Shown here: positions 47,195 through 59,266 of the stretch, one piece after another | How positions within the stretch are numbered: position 1 is the first letter of the stretch | How the letters are laid out: every line of letters begins with the position of its first letter | Assembly (NCBI GenBank): GCA_022495995.1 | Contig: JAFEMH010002333.1 | Location: 62,001-126,000, forward strand | Direction: 5' to 3' | DNA from: Adenophora triphylla var. japonica | Lineage: Eukaryota; Streptophyta; Magnoliopsida; Asterales; Campanulaceae | Length of the DNA: 64,000 bases | Notes under the pieces: model-generated | Told to the model about the DNA's origin: nothing | What the model saw: only the letters and a program-made list of their open reading frames with translations | Database searches by the model: none | Made by a program: the position numbers and the translations under genes

Positions 47195-48406
47195 GGCTAC
47201 GATTAAGAGGAGGTCCGATTAAAACCCTAGACGTTCATTTCGATCAATTGGTAAGATGATTGAGGGTTATTTGGGGATCGATTGATTTGTGGAAATGAAA
47301 AGTTAGGGTTTTCAGTGTGTGTGAGAGAGTGGTGGTGGAAGGGTGTGTGTGTGAAAGGGGTATAATTATCACCAACTGTTTGGTTTAAAATTGAGAAAAG
47401 TATCTTTTTATCCTTAAATTATTTTAATTGGGACATTTTAGTTCTTAAACTATTTTCTAAGTCTTTTTCATTCTTGAACTATTTTAATTGAGACATTTTG
47501 ATCCTTCCGTTAAAACTTTCGTCTATTAACCGTTAATTAAGACCTTTTCGTAAAGAGTTCTATAGGCCAGTGACCATTTAGGTACTTAACTCCGTTGTGG
47601 AACTATTTTTTTATTTTATTTTTTACAAATTTGAACATTTATTTAGGAACGGAGGAGTAAAAAAATGTAAAAATGTTGAACAGTACATTCATTTTGAAAT
47701 TATTTTTTCACTTGCAAATTTGAACATTCACTTAGGGACGGATGAATTGCAAAAAAAAAATAGTAAAAATTTTGAACAGTGTATTCATTTGAAACTATTT
47801 TTTTTTTCAAATTTGAACATTTAGAGACGGAGGCGTAAAAACAAAGTGATTTTGAACAGTTGTTGTATGGGTTGACAGAAAATTTTAGCTTATTGGGTTC
47901 AAATTACTTTGTTTTATGCTACGCGCCTCCGTTCCTAAATATTCAAATTTGAAAAAAAAAATAGTTTCAAAATGAATATAATGTTCAAAATCAAGTGAGT
48001 ATTCGGTACTAATCTCTCTATTTTCATCAGTTTATGTTATTTATTAACTGTTGACATTTAGGGTTTGATTTTGTAGGGTTTGATTGCGTGTGAATATTGA
48101 AGAAATCCAGTGAAATCCAAGATTCTGTGGAGAGATTGAAACCAAGATTTAGCTAAAATCAAGTGAGTATTCGGTATTTATTAACTGTTGTCAAATTATG
48201 TATTATTTCTTCTATTGGTATATATGATCAAACAATTACTGGCATAACAATATATTGGGAGATCGTTGAGGCTAAATTGAAATCATAAGATTACACTACA
48301 TGGCCAACCTACAGTGAAACGGAGAACTAACATGAGACTCAGTAACTATACCAGAAATTAAATTAAAGTCATGCCCCCACGTTAAGATACAGAGTATTGC
48401 TAGTTT

Positions 48407-48770
48407 TGCTGTTCTGTACTAAAACTGCCTTATCTCCCTTTCTAGAACTCTAAACGACGAAACGATTTTTTTGTATGAAAGTAGACACATAGACCTTTCC
48501 AACGAGTACCTTTACGTCTTCTGGAAGTTTTTGGATCAAAATAGTTTATTTGTCAAAGTTGATCAAAAATCTGGTTTTGTGATTAGTTTTTTTGTTCTGT
48601 ACTAAAACTGCCTTATCTCCCTTTCTAGAACTCTAAACGACGAACCGATTTTTTTGTATGAAAGTAGACACATAGAACTTTCCAACGAGTACCTTTACGT
48701 CTTCTGGAAGTTTTTGGATCAGAACAGTTTATTTGTCAAAGTTGATCAAAAATCTGGTTTTGTGATTGTT
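48407..48770 (+). repeat. 183-bp tandem duplication in the MULE leader
   Basis: GTACTAAAACTGCCTTATCT... through TCTGGTTTTGTGATT occurs twice with a 183-bp period and few differences, just upstream of the transposase start. Confidence 0.92.
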
Positions 48771-48832
48771 TTCCTTTTTATTTGCACTATCATGGGATAA
48801 AATATGTATGGTTTGCTTCATTTTTTTGCAGT

Positions 48833-50398
48833 ATGGATGAAAATGGTGCATTTGCTGAAGTCATGTGTTTGACTTATCCGGATGGTACTCAGAATGTAGA
48901 AGGAAATAATCCAAGTGATGAGAGAAAGTACCAAAATGTTTAAGGGGAAGAAGGTCATAATGTTGAGGGAAGATTCTTTTATGGTAAAGGAGAAGATGAA
49001 GATTGGTGGATCAATAATGAAGATGAGATTGATTGTATCATGCCTCAGAGTAGGAATGCTGAAAAAGACCAGAATCATAATGACTTTGAAGATGATTCAA
49101 ATAGTGAGGACAGTTTGAGAGGTATCGAGGCAATAACTGATGATGATGAGTATATAGCAAATAGGTCTGTGGCTGAGAATACTATGAGAAAATTTGCTAA
49201 TAATTTTGAAGATGAAATAGAAGATGGGACTGAGATAGAGAATCCAAATGTGGAAGGTGATGCTTTTGTGAATGAGAATGAAATTTTGGAGGGAGATGAC
49301 AATGTTGTGAATGAAAATCAAAGTGGTAGGGTTGATGGGAATGAAAGTAATAACATGGGTGATGTTGGATCAGAGTTCAAGCAATGGGTCAGTGATGATG
49401 GGTCTGAAACTGAGTCTGATGTTGATCCTAAAGAGAGCAGTGATGATAATGATTGGTTGAAAGGCATCATAAGAAAATCAAAACTTGAAGTGAAATTTAA
49501 TCCAAACATTGATATCAAGCAATTTGATTTCTGTGTTGACATGATATTTTATGATCCTGTACAATTAAAAGATCAAATTAGGGTTTATGCTTCATATCAT
49601 GGGTATGCAATTTGGTTTTAAAAAATGACAAACAAAGGATTCAAGCTTGTTGTACCGGCTGCCCTTGGATGTTATGGGCTAGTTATGAAGGAAAAGATAT
49701 AACCTTCAAAGTGAAGTCATATCAAAAGAAGCATAGGTGTTCAATGAATTTGAACATTAGGACTGTTAATGCTAAGTGGTTGGCTAAGAGAGTGGGGGAT
49801 GATATAAGGGCAACTCCTTTCATGAAGCTGGTTGAAATAAAAAAATTGATAAAAAAGAATGTCAGGCAGGATGTAACTTTAAAAATGTGTTGGCAAACAA
49901 AAAAGAGGGCTTTAGCTGCTGTCAAAGAGTGCATGATTGAGCACTACTCAAAACTGTGGAATTATGTGTATGAAATTGATAGGTCAAATCCAGGTAGTAC
50001 GATTGTTTTGAAAGGCACGAATGATGAGTGGGTTGGGCCTCCACAGTTTAGGAGATTTTACATATGTTTTGATGCAGTTAGAAAGGGTTTTGTAGATGGC
50101 TGTAGAAAATTTATTGGAGTTGATGGGTGCTTTCTTAAGACATGGATAAAGGGTGAGTTAATTGTGGCAATCGAAAAAGATGCAAACAATCAGATGTACC
50201 CAATAGCATGGGCAGTTGTGGAGAAGGAAGATCAGCATAGAAAGGGTTTTGTAGTTGGCAATTTTACAGCCTAATGTAAATGTTTCACATCTAGCACAAA
50301 GAGATTTTGAACCATCATTCATAAGGAGGGGAAGGAGTTTTATCACTAGTCATTCATTGCACAAACAGTCCATGTCCAAAAAGAGGCCAAGAGTTTAG
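48833..50398 (+). pseudogene. MuDR-type transposase, internally deleted
   Basis: ATG at 48833 after an acceptor-like TTTGCAG. A stop TAA at 48941-48943 and a one-base loss near 49617 break the frame. Between them is an acidic region. From 49500: the MuDR DNA-binding domain (FCVDMIFYDPVQLKDQIR) with the CCTGCPW zinc ligands and KSYQKKHRC, then the start of the MULE catalytic domain (FIGVDGCFLKTWIKGELIVA, first catalytic Asp). After WAVVEKEDQ the frame jumps at about 50266 to a tail (LAQRDFEPSFIRRGR...) ending at 50398. Most of the catalytic domain and the SWIM finger are missing. Confidence 0.88.
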
Positions 50399-50699
50399 CT
50401 TGGAATTACTATGGTTATGTTATTACTTCTTTTTTTTTTGGTAAAGCTTTTGTCCACTTGTTTCAACAAGTGATGGTGAACATTGCTTTTGGATTATCTA
50501 TCGGTTGTTAACACTTTTGTCTAGCTGTTTCTGCAATTACATTGAAGTTGGTTTGGTAGCATTAGCTTTGGCTCTTTTATGGTGTAAAACAATGATGTTA
50601 AAACTTTACATTTGTAATGTTTTGCTGTTAGTTATGCTGGTTGTTTTACATTAGTTCCTCCTTCCTATAATAAATGTCGCAGTTGAATTTTTTAAAAAT

Positions 50700-50945
50700 A
50701 ATAGGATTTGAGTGTTGCTCGTTTTATATTACTCTCTCCGTCCTATAATAAATGTTGCAGTTGAGCTTTTAAAAAAATAATAGAATCGTTTATGAAAATA
50801 GAAGAACAGTAAATGGTGATGGAAACAAGACATAAATGAGAATATAATAAAGAAGGAATTAATTTGCCTCATCTTGGCCCACACGTGTATTGCCAATACT
50901 TTATCTTCTTCCTTGTGAGAATATAATAAAGAAGGAAGTAATATG
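50700..50945. mobile_element. Degenerate MITE-like repeats
   Basis: Two related starts (CTCCTTCCTATAATAAATGTCGCAGTTG at about 50656 and CTCTCCGTCCTATAATAAATG at about 50732) and a duplicated GAGAATATAATAAAGAAGGA near 50838 and 50917. No clean ends. Confidence 0.4.
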
Positions 50946-50984
50946 TCATACATTTCTTGAAAACCTCAATGCATCTTCTTCTTG

Positions 50985-51420
50985 GTTCACATATCCAGAC
51001 TCATTTCCAATTCATTTGCAACTGTGACGACTCTGCTTGGATTTTGGCTGCTGAAGAATTTCTGGTTTTGTTGCTGTTTGTTGATCCTGTTATGCACGGC
51101 CGAGTGCTTTGGCCGGCACGCCCGTGCGGTGTGGCAGAGGTTTAGGGCGATCGCCCAAAATGTTTGTGCATCGCGCTTGTGCCACGGCCTCTCTTGTGCG
51201 GCCGCCGTTAGCTTGGGTGGGGGCTCAAGTCCTTCCTCCAGTTCGACGGATTGCGGCCGAATCAAGTTCGCGATTGGGCCAATTTGGTTTTTCTGGGTTG
51301 ATTTGCCCAGGTGTCGTCTTACTCAGCGCCAAATCAGCCAAGGAAATGAGTCAGTGTGCCAACAGTGTATGTTTAACGGATGGACAAACGTCCAATTAAC
51401 AGAAGGATGATTTAATCCAT
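50985..51420 (+). other. GC-rich insert in the MULE, possible captured sequence
   Basis: Unlike the AT-rich surroundings, 51090-51320 is rich in CG dinucleotides (GGCCG, GCGATCGC, GCGGCCGCC). Frames of 76-142 codons are open on both strands but I recognise no protein. It may be a captured gene fragment (Pack-MULE style) or part of the terminal region. Confidence 0.3.
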
Positions 51421-51564
51421 TAAAACTTTACATTGAGGACGACAACGAAAAAAAAAAAAGGTCAGTGACTAATAGGAAAAAAGTTGTATAGGTGAGGGAC
51501 CTTTTTAGCACTTTTCTCGTGTGTGAAAGGGGTATAATTATCACCAACTGTTTGGTTTAAAATT

Positions 51565-52825
51565 GAGAAAAGTATATTTTTGATCCTTAAATTATTTTAA
51601 TTGGGACATTTTAGTTCTTAAACTATTTTCTAAGCCTTTTTCATCCTTGAACTATTTTAATTGAGACCTTTTAATCCTTCCGTTAAAACTTTCGTCTATT
51701 AACCGTTAATTAAGACCTTTTCGTAAAGAGTTCTATAGGCCAGTGACCTTTTAGGTACTTAACTCCGTTGTGGAACTATTTTTTTATTTTATTTTTTACA
51801 AATTTGAACATTCATTTAGGAACGGAGGAGTAAAAAAATGTAAAAATGTTGAACAGTACATTCATTTTGAAATTGTTTTTTCATTTGCAAATTTGAACAT
51901 TCACTTAGGGACGGATGAATTGCAAAAAAAAAAATAGTAAAAATTTTGAACAGTGTATTCATTTGAAACTATTTTTTTTCCAAATTTGAACATTTAGGGA
52001 TGGAGGCGTAAAAACAAAGTGATTTTGAACAGTTGTTGTATGGGTTGACAGAAAATTTTAGCTTATTGGGTTCAAATTACTTTGTTTTTATCTACGCGCC
52101 TCCGTTCCTAAATATTCAAATTTGAAAAAAAAAATAGTTCCAAAATGAATATAATGTTCAAAATTTTTACTTTGTTCTTTTTTTCTATTCATTCGTCCCT
52201 AAGTAAAGATCAAATTTGCAAATGAAAAAATAGTTTCAAAATAAACGTACTGTTCAACATTTTTACTTTTTTTTTGTAAATTTGAACATTCATTTAGGGA
52301 CGGAGTAAAAAAAAGTAAAAATGTTGAACAGTACATTCATTTTTGAAACTATTTTTTCATTTGCAAATTTGAACATTCACTTAGGGACGGATGAGTAGAT
52401 AAAAAAAACAAAGTAAAAATATTGAACAGTACGTTCATTTTGAAACTATTTTTTCATTTGCAATTTTGAACTATTTTTTTTGCAACTCATCCGTCCCTAA
52501 GTGAATGTTCAAATTTGCAAATGAAAAAAATAGTTTCAAAATGAACGTAGTACTGTTCAATATTTTTACATTTTTGTTTACTCCTCCGTCCCTAAATGAA
52601 TGTTCAAATTTGTAAAAAATAAAATAAAGAAATAGTTCCACAACGGAGTTAAGTATCTAAAAGGTCACTAACCTATAGAACTCTTTACGAAAAGGTCCTA
52701 ATTAACGGTTAATGGACGAAAGTTTTAACGGAAATACTAAAAGGTCCCAATTAAAATAGTTCAAGGATGAAAAAGGCTTAGAAAATAGTTCAAGGACTAA
52801 AAGGTCCCAAATAAAATAGTTTCTC
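51565..52825. mobile_element. Foldback MULE with long inverted arms and 10-bp target duplication
   Basis: Arms of about 600 bp (51565 to about 52185 and about 52200 to 52825) are mutually complementary, starting GAGAAAAGTAT and ending ATAGTTTCTC. GTTTAAAATT flanks both sides perfectly (51555-51564, 52826-52835). Internal sub-repeats contain the TCCGTCCCTAA motif. Non-coding. Confidence 0.9.
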
Positions 52826-52968
52826 GTTTAAAATTTGCAATCTATAACTATATAAAGGCTGAAGCACTTCAACACACCCCTCATTTTTCCGTTCAAACTA
52901 GAACCTAGACTACATAAAGGCTAGGTTCATTCCTTCCAATGTCATTTACTAAACACACCCCTTATATA

Positions 52969-53400
52969 CTACTCCATTTTCTAGCATATCAATTCCTATA
53001 CGATGTGGGATACCATTTGGTTTTCGAATGCTAAAGCCTCTCACTCAATGTATACTACTCAATTTCCTAGCATTTCAATTTCTAGACGATATGGGATTAA
53101 TATCCCATTTGGTTTTCAAATGCTAAGGCCTCTCAATATATACTACTCCATTTCCTAGTATTTCAATTATTAGACGATGTGGGATTAATATCCCTATTGG
53201 GATTCAAATGCTAAGACCTCTCAATATATACTACTCCATTTTCTAGCATTTCAATTTCTAGACGATGTGGGATTAATATTCTTATTGGTTTTCAAATGTT
53301 AAGACCTCTTAATATATACTACTCCATTTTCTAGCACTTCAATTCCTACTTCCTAGACCATGTGAGATTAATATCCCATTACTCTGACTACTCCATTATG
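52969..53400 (+). repeat. About 88-bp tandem repeat, nearly five copies
   Basis: CTACTCCATTTTCTAGCATT anchors at 52969, 53055, 53143, 53231 and 53319. Each unit includes TAGACGATGTGGGATTAATA and CAAATGCTAAGACCTCT. Confidence 0.93.
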
Positions 53401-53649
53401 CTTCATGTTCGTCAATCCATTTAATTAGAGTACGAATACAAGTTACAAGTTTGTAAAAAAATTAAGGAAAAAAAGCACCAATTTTACTATGATTTTGGAC
53501 ATGGGTGTCAATATAGACCCATCGCGTTGGACATAGAGGATTATGAATGCAAGATACGAGGAAACGGGTCATTTATATGTAAACATATTTATGAAATATA
53601 GACAGATATAAGTATTTGATGTTTTGTATGTGAAAGCTTGATGTACTTT

Positions 53650-54545
53650 CCATAGAGCAGTATACATTTCGCTTTAGTTTGTCCCAATCCAATATGTGTA
53701 GTAAAAGGAGTAGAATTTGATCGCGTTCATGTAGTCCGAGATGGAGATTTGGTTTTTGGTGAGATTGGCAAGGTTGTCTTTGATTTTAAGGATGTGACCA
53801 CGGGAGGGGTTGGCATAGGTGGTTTTGAGGGTGGTCCAAGTTTCAAGGGAGGTGACGGCTTGGTGAACAAGGGGAGAAACGGCAGGATCTAGGGTGCCTA
53901 TGAGAGCTCCAAGGATGAGGCGATTTTGGCGACACCATGTTATGACCATGTTATGACGGCAGGGTTAGAGACGGATGTTGTGATGGCGGGTTTAGCAGGC
54001 TCGTCGTCAGATTCAGCGACGCCTGGGTTGGAGATGGTGATTTTATCCTCGGGTTTGGGGTGGGTGCCATCGATAAACTTTAGGAGGTCGAGGCCAAAGA
54101 GAATAGATGTTATTTGAGATCCCATGTAAGGTAGGTGAGGGGGTGAGGGTACAACAGTAGGATAGGTTGACCAAAAAGAGGGTTTGGTCGGGTTCGGCGG
54201 CGTTAGGGATGGTGGAGGAGGAGCCGGCCATAGTAGGGTTGGGAGAGGTTGTCAAAATTTCTTAGGTGTTTAGGGTGTTTAGGGTTTTGGATCTTTACAG
54301 CTTTGATACCATATGAGATTTTGAAAAAACTTATTTTATTTATTCACAACTTGTAAATATATACTATAGTACAAGAGAGAGAGTCCTCTTCTAAATACAA
54401 TATTGACTTTCCTATTCTAAATACAATTGAATATGTGCAAGAATATTCTAGAGAGATAAAAAGTAAGAGACTTTAGGAAATCTTAGAAAATCTTAATATT
54501 ATCTTGAAGGCTGAATATCAGATATTGTAGACAACGATTTTCAAG
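53650..54545 (-). mobile_element. Copia remnant: LTR end, primer site and gag
   Basis: The minus strand reads LTR end CTCA, TATGGTATCAAAGCTG primer-like site (54311-54298), then a broken gag with LLKFIDGTHPKP (54125-53940 frame) and WCRQNRLILGALIGTL, LETWTTLKTTYANPSRGH, LANLTKNQISISDYM (53949-53674 frame). This is the gag of Retrotran_gag_2/UBN2_2 type. The rest of the element is absent. Confidence 0.75.
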
Positions 54546-54943
54546 GTGGATTATCATTTGGTGCAGTTAAATTACTTTTCTCTACATAAAATAAATAAAT
54601 TAAGACTTAGTATTAAATTTTATTAATCTACCATTAATTCAACATCTCAATTTTATTATTAATTGTTGTTAGTTAGTACGTTGAAACTATCAAAATGTAT
54701 CTACAAATTTTAACAGACATTTTTAACACCAAATAATAAAGCTACAACAACCGCCTCTAAATTTCTCTTTATGTTCTCCCTTCTCCATTAAAATAGAGAG
54801 AATAATTCATCACCTTTTATTTGAATTGTTTGTGAAATTTCAAATTTTATATTTATTAATTATCATTGATGATGCCAAAAACGTTCGGATCAGCTCAAAT
54901 CCAGCAGCAGGTTGTGAAGTGGTCATAGGATAAAGATTGGGCT

Positions 54944-55452
54944 TGAACAGTACAATGGGCTCAATGGGCTTAGTGGGCCAAGTAATTTAGAATGAGTCAC
55001 GCATGCTAATAAGGGTAAATAACATTGAATTAATTGATAATTTGTATTTTCCCTTATTAATGGTGAAGGGTTGCGAGATGCGACAAGAGCAGGGGAGCAG
55101 GAGTGGGCGATATGCGGGAAAGGACCTCGACGAGAAATGACCTAGTGATTTTAGCCTTATGGCTACAAGTTTAGGTGTTAGATTAAATAACTACATTTGC
55201 ACTTTCCTTTTGGAAGGGTTATCGCCAGGCGACAAATGTGACCAATAGGTAATCAGAGATTGTGGTGTTGCCACGTGGACACCCCCCATGATGATCAACA
55301 GTGTAACATGATGGGGTGGGTAGTACTTACATACCAACTTTGAGGGTAGTTGACCCAGAAAGCATGGGTGATTGACACGTGTCACTTAGGGGCATGAGCC
55401 TACTTCATGACTTGGTATAAAAACATGAGTGTTGAATTATTATGTAAGTTTT

Positions 55453-55508
<56 letters not shown>

Positions 55509-55610
55509 AATTCTCTCCATTAATATTTTCTTTATCTCAGAAATAGTGATTGATTATCACGCCGGAGGGGTTTTACCGGAGTCACCCCCGGTTTAGTTCA
55601 CCATTGTTCA
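54944..55610 (+). repeat. 5' LTR of the Tat element
   Basis: By analogy to the LTR at 26359-26987 it runs from TGAACAGTAC to CCATTGTTCA (perfect TGAACA/TGTTCA ends), with TATA at 55415-55421 and the conserved TATCACGCCGGAGGGG near the end. An alternative start is TGATGATGCC at 54867. The 3' LTR needed to decide is outside the window. Confidence 0.6.
55457..55507. repeat. (CT)n microsatellite in the Tat LTR
   Basis: About 25 CT units just downstream of the TATA box, in the probable R region. Confidence 0.95.
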
Positions 55611-56129
55611 CTTGTGTGTAGGAGTCAAGGTGGACCATCTCAAGAAGACCAGCCGGAGTATCCTCTTGTATAGCTGTGGGTTCTGCTCCTGTGCAACACT
55701 TTTTCCTCTGTAGCATCAGCTGGTTCCGTTGCCGGGACCTGAATGTGCTTCGTGGGGTGGTTTGGTTAAGTTTGGAGGCTGTTGGTGGTGATTGTGAAGG
55801 TGGCAGACAGTGACCGTTTTCTGGTGGAGCCCAGAAGATCTCTGTTGTCAGCTTTGCTGAAAAAGTAAATGCTATTGGTGTGAAGATCAAGAGGGATTTC
55901 CAGGTCGTACCTGTCAGAGGTCGGTTTATGGACTGTTGTTGTATTTATTTTATGGTGTCATAAAGTTATCCTTGGTTGTAAATGTTGTTGGCCAATTAAT
56001 ATATGGTGTAAAGGTGTCTTGTAGTCAGAAAAGTGACTTGTAAAGTTGTCAGAATGGTTGATTTATTGTGAAAAGGCGTTGTTTGACTTAAAGTATTTGT
56101 CAAAGTATCCATTTGTCTATTTGTAAGTT
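55611..56129 (+). other. Leader of the Tat element
   Basis: Untranslated region between the LTR and gag. No primer-binding site was recognised with confidence just after 55610. Confidence 0.5.
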
Positions 56130-57820
56130 ATGGTGATGGGGCAAGATAAGGCTACCCCTTCCAAGGCAGCTCAGAACCTAATGTTGGCAACCCCCAATGC
56201 TAAGGAAGGCCGTGCTGAGGCGAGATCTGACGAGGAGGTAGAGGCCCGTACCTCGCAGACTGACTCCACCATAAGGCGAGCTAGAGAGCGATATGAGATA
56301 GCGAGAATTGAGAAAGCCAAGGCAATAGATGAAAGGCAAGTTCCCGCAAAGTCGAAGGATGCAGAAATAAGGGAAAAGATTGATAAGTTAAGGGCGGATA
56401 ATGAGGCGTGGATACGAGTTCTCGCAAATAATCAACAGTTGAAGGAGTTGAATGTGGAGCCTTCCCACATTCCTGAAGAATTACTAGTAGGGCGGGCGGG
56501 AAAAGCCCCTATTGGTAGGCAAGAGCGGGAAGCCAGCGTTAGTGTAGCTAATAATCCTAGGCGAGCAAGGGACATGCCGCCACCCCAAATAGCGGCTGAA
56601 GATCGTAGGCGGGATGATGGTTTGGGGGCAAGGAAAAAGAGAAGAAAGAAAATATACCATAAGTCGGGCAATTCCAAAGAACAGTCTTATTACTTTGAAT
56701 ATGATGGTAACGAATCCAGTGGCTCAACGCACGACGAGGAGTATGTTCCCGATAAAGACCGACATGCTGAGAAGAGATCTCAGTTATCGCGACATCATGA
56801 TGCAAGGCGTTACCGCGAGAGATCGCCGCGGGATAGGGAGCGGAGGCGACAAGAGAGGAAGGATAGAGAGTATGAGAAAGAAAGGGAATGGAGGGCCGTA
56901 GAGGCGGCAAAGGCGGCTGAGGCCAAGAAGCTTGTTGAAGCTTTGAAAGCCGCCGAATTGGCCAAGGCTATTGAAATGGAGAAAGCTAAGAAGGAAGAGG
57001 AGGAAAAATGGAAAAATGAGATGGCAGAAATGGCCAAGAAGATTAAGGAGTTAGAAGCGGGAACAAAGAAGGTAGAAGGAAAAAAGCCTTTTTTGGCTCC
57101 ATTCATTCAGAGCATCAAAGGTGTCGCCCCAGATCCAAGCTTCTGGTGCCAACTTTGTCAAGTTATTCTGGAAATACTAGAGCAATAACCCATGTTGGGG
57201 GATTTGAAGCGACAATGTCGCTATTGACTGAGAATGAGGCAGTTCTATGTCGGGCTTTGGTGAGCACTTTGGCGGATCATGCCTTGGAGTGGTTCTTGGC
57301 GTAGCCTGAAGATTCTATAACTGGGTATCAAGATTTCAAGGAGAAATTCTTAGCGAGATTTAGTGCATCGGGATCACAGCCGGTACAAAAAATAGAGTTA
57401 TGTAGCCTCAAGCAAAAAGATGGGGAGGGGATTGCGACTTTCACAGACAGGTTTATGGGAGTGGCGAATCAAGTCGCTGACATCGGCCAAGGCGAGATAA
57501 TTATGTTGTATAATACCAGTCTGCAGCCAGGTCACTTTAAGCAGGAGTTAGGAATGAGGTTGCCAAAAACCACAGGGGAGTTGTATGAAAGAGTCAGGGG
57601 ATTTTGTAGTGGAGCTAGAGTCAAGGCTAAGGGGGCTCAGGCGACGAATTTGGCGACCAAGAAGGTAATAAGTGAGAGGGTGGAAATAATGCGAGATGAT
57701 AGGAGAGAATCTGGCGGCAACAGGGGGGCAAGTCAAGCGGGAGGAAGCGGAGGCCGTGGTGATGGACGTTCGGGGGGTCAGAGAGACTATAAGCCAAAGA
57801 CGGCCGTTAAGTTTAGCTAA
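56130..57820 (+). pseudogene. Tat gag: charged coiled-coil N-terminus and capsid domain
   Basis: The frame 56130-57188 (352 aa) is strongly charged (R/E/K/A; long helical stretch from about residue 235) and ends by frameshift near 57150. The capsid-like Retrotrans_gag domain continues in another frame: CRALVSTLADHALEWF, then TAG at 57306 region, YQDFKEKFLARFSASG, RFMGVANQV (57455-57820). After it comes a G/R/S-rich tail. The stop lies where a CAG codon would fit, a C-to-T change. Confidence 0.85.
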
Positions 57821-57827
57821 TTGAACA

Positions 57828-58597
57828 CTCCTATCAGTGAGATTATGAAGAAGGTAAACTTGCCCGAGCCTTTTTCCATTACACCAGGAACTGATGCGGC
57901 TAAGGACCAGAATAGTTACTGCGAGTTTCACAAGGAAAAGGGGCATAAGACTGATGATTGTTATAATTTGAGGAGATTGATTTAGGGGAGGATTGATAAG
58001 GGTTTCCTACAGAAATATTTGGAGGAGAATGTGGGGCGAGATGATAAGCGGAGGCCGGAAAGAAATTTGGTAGATGTTATCCATGATCCATTGCCCAGTG
58101 TATCCCAATTGAATAATCAAATTATGACTTTGACGCATACATTTGATGTTCCTCAGTTTCCCGCCAGCCAAGATAGAGTAATCAGTTTCTCCAGGCGAGA
58201 ATTGGCTGTTACTAAGAGCCATGGGAGTCAGCCAATTATCATCACGATGTATCCAGGCAATAATATTGTGCAGCGAGTTATGGTGGACTCTAGAGCGAGT
58301 AGGAATGTGCTTTATTATGATGCTTTTAAGAGGATGAACTATACGGAGGCTAATTTGGTGCCTCATAAGGGATACCTTGAGGGTTTTACCAATCATTCAG
58401 TTAAGGTCAAGGGTACCATCATGCTGGATGTTGAGATTGGCGATGGAAAATTGGCGAGATGCGAGAATGTAGAGTTCATGGTGATTGATCTCGTGTCCCC
58501 TTACAACGCTATAGTGGGAATCCCGTTCATGTTAAGTTTTGAGATGGTTCTGTCAATTCCCCACCAAAGGGTGAAATATCCTACCTCGATAGGATAG
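57828..58597 (+). pseudogene. Tat zinc knuckle-like motif and protease
   Basis: CEFHKEKGHKTDDC provides a C-H-H-C knuckle (about 57920), a stop TAG follows at 57985, then a 192-codon frame from 58019. The retropepsin active site reads VMVDSRASRNVL at about 58281-58316: the glycine of D-S-G is replaced by arginine, which should inactivate it. The flap-like and later ID(L)VSPYNAIVGIP blocks are intact. Confidence 0.85.
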
Positions 58598-58702
58598 GAT
58601 GTTTGAAGAGTGAGGCGATCACGTAGTAAGGAAGCAAAAGGAAATGCCGAAAGCCAAGACGGAGAGTACAATTTCTATGACTACTAAAGTTGAATCCGGC
58701 CA

Positions 58703-59266
58703 TTGAAGATAAACATGGTCAAGATTGTAGAGGTGGCAAGTAGTGATTCTGATTGGGTCATGACGGACAATATGAGAAATGGCACAGCTATGGTGAGGGC
58801 AGCGACAAGCCATGTATCAGAATTGGCGGCATGGCAATTGGGAGGAGAGCGGGAAGTGAACGTGATGAATGAGCGGGAATCTGATTCTAAAGTTCAGCGA
58901 GAATGCGTGCATGAGGTGGCGATGTGGCGAGAATTTGATACCGACATGACCAGGCGAGATGAGGATGACGAAGGAAATTACTTGGCAATGGAGATGGTGA
59001 ATGTGGCACCCAACCTAAGTTGCATCAGGACTGTGAGGATGGTGCACATGGATGAGCCAAGAATTGAGGAGATTGTTGAGGGAACTGCTGGAGTGCCTAT
59101 AGATGAGGCTGATGATGATTGTGAAGCCATTGAGGTGGAAGATGCCCAAGGGCGGCCTACTGGGAATACCTTTGTTGCTCCCAGAAAGCCACTTATCGCC
59201 AGAACGAGGAAAAGGAAAAGAATGGAGGTGGAAACCCTACAAGTGCGGGATGAGCCAGATATCTAG
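58703..59266 (+). CDS. Tat polyprotein linker between protease and RT
   Basis: A 187-codon acidic frame ending in TAG after VRDEPDI. No catalytic domain. Its C-terminal part (from ADDDCEAIEVEDAQG) lies in the duplicated unit and recurs after 59674. Confidence 0.6.
   Translation: MKINMVKIVEVASSDSDWVMTDNMRNGTAMVRAATSHVSELAAWQLGGEREVNVMNERESDSKVQRECVHEVAMWREFDTDMTRRDEDDEGNYLAMEMVNVAPNLSCIRTVRMVHMDEPRIEEIVEGTAGVPIDEADDDCEAIEVEDAQGRPTGNTFVAPRKPLIARTRKRKRMEVETLQVRDEPDI

Larger units (their letters stand above)
47393..51518 (+). mobile_element. Mutator-like element (MULE) with decayed transposase
   Basis: Begins GAGAAAAGT (47393) and ends ACTTTTCTC (51518), enclosing a transposase remnant. Its first roughly 600 bp match the left arm of the foldback element at 51565. 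The 46 bp before it (from GTGTGTGAAAGGGG) are repeated directly at 51519. No clean 9-10-bp target duplication flanks the whole element, so it was rearranged. Confidence 0.65.

Noticed and set aside
54867..54943. TGATGATGCC as the certain start of the Tat LTR
   Set aside because: Comparison with the LTR at 26359-26987 favours TGAACA at 54944; left as an alternative because the 3' LTR is not in view.
56432..57106. Minus-strand ORFs opposite Tat gag
   Set aside because: Antisense shadows of a strongly biased charged coding sequence.
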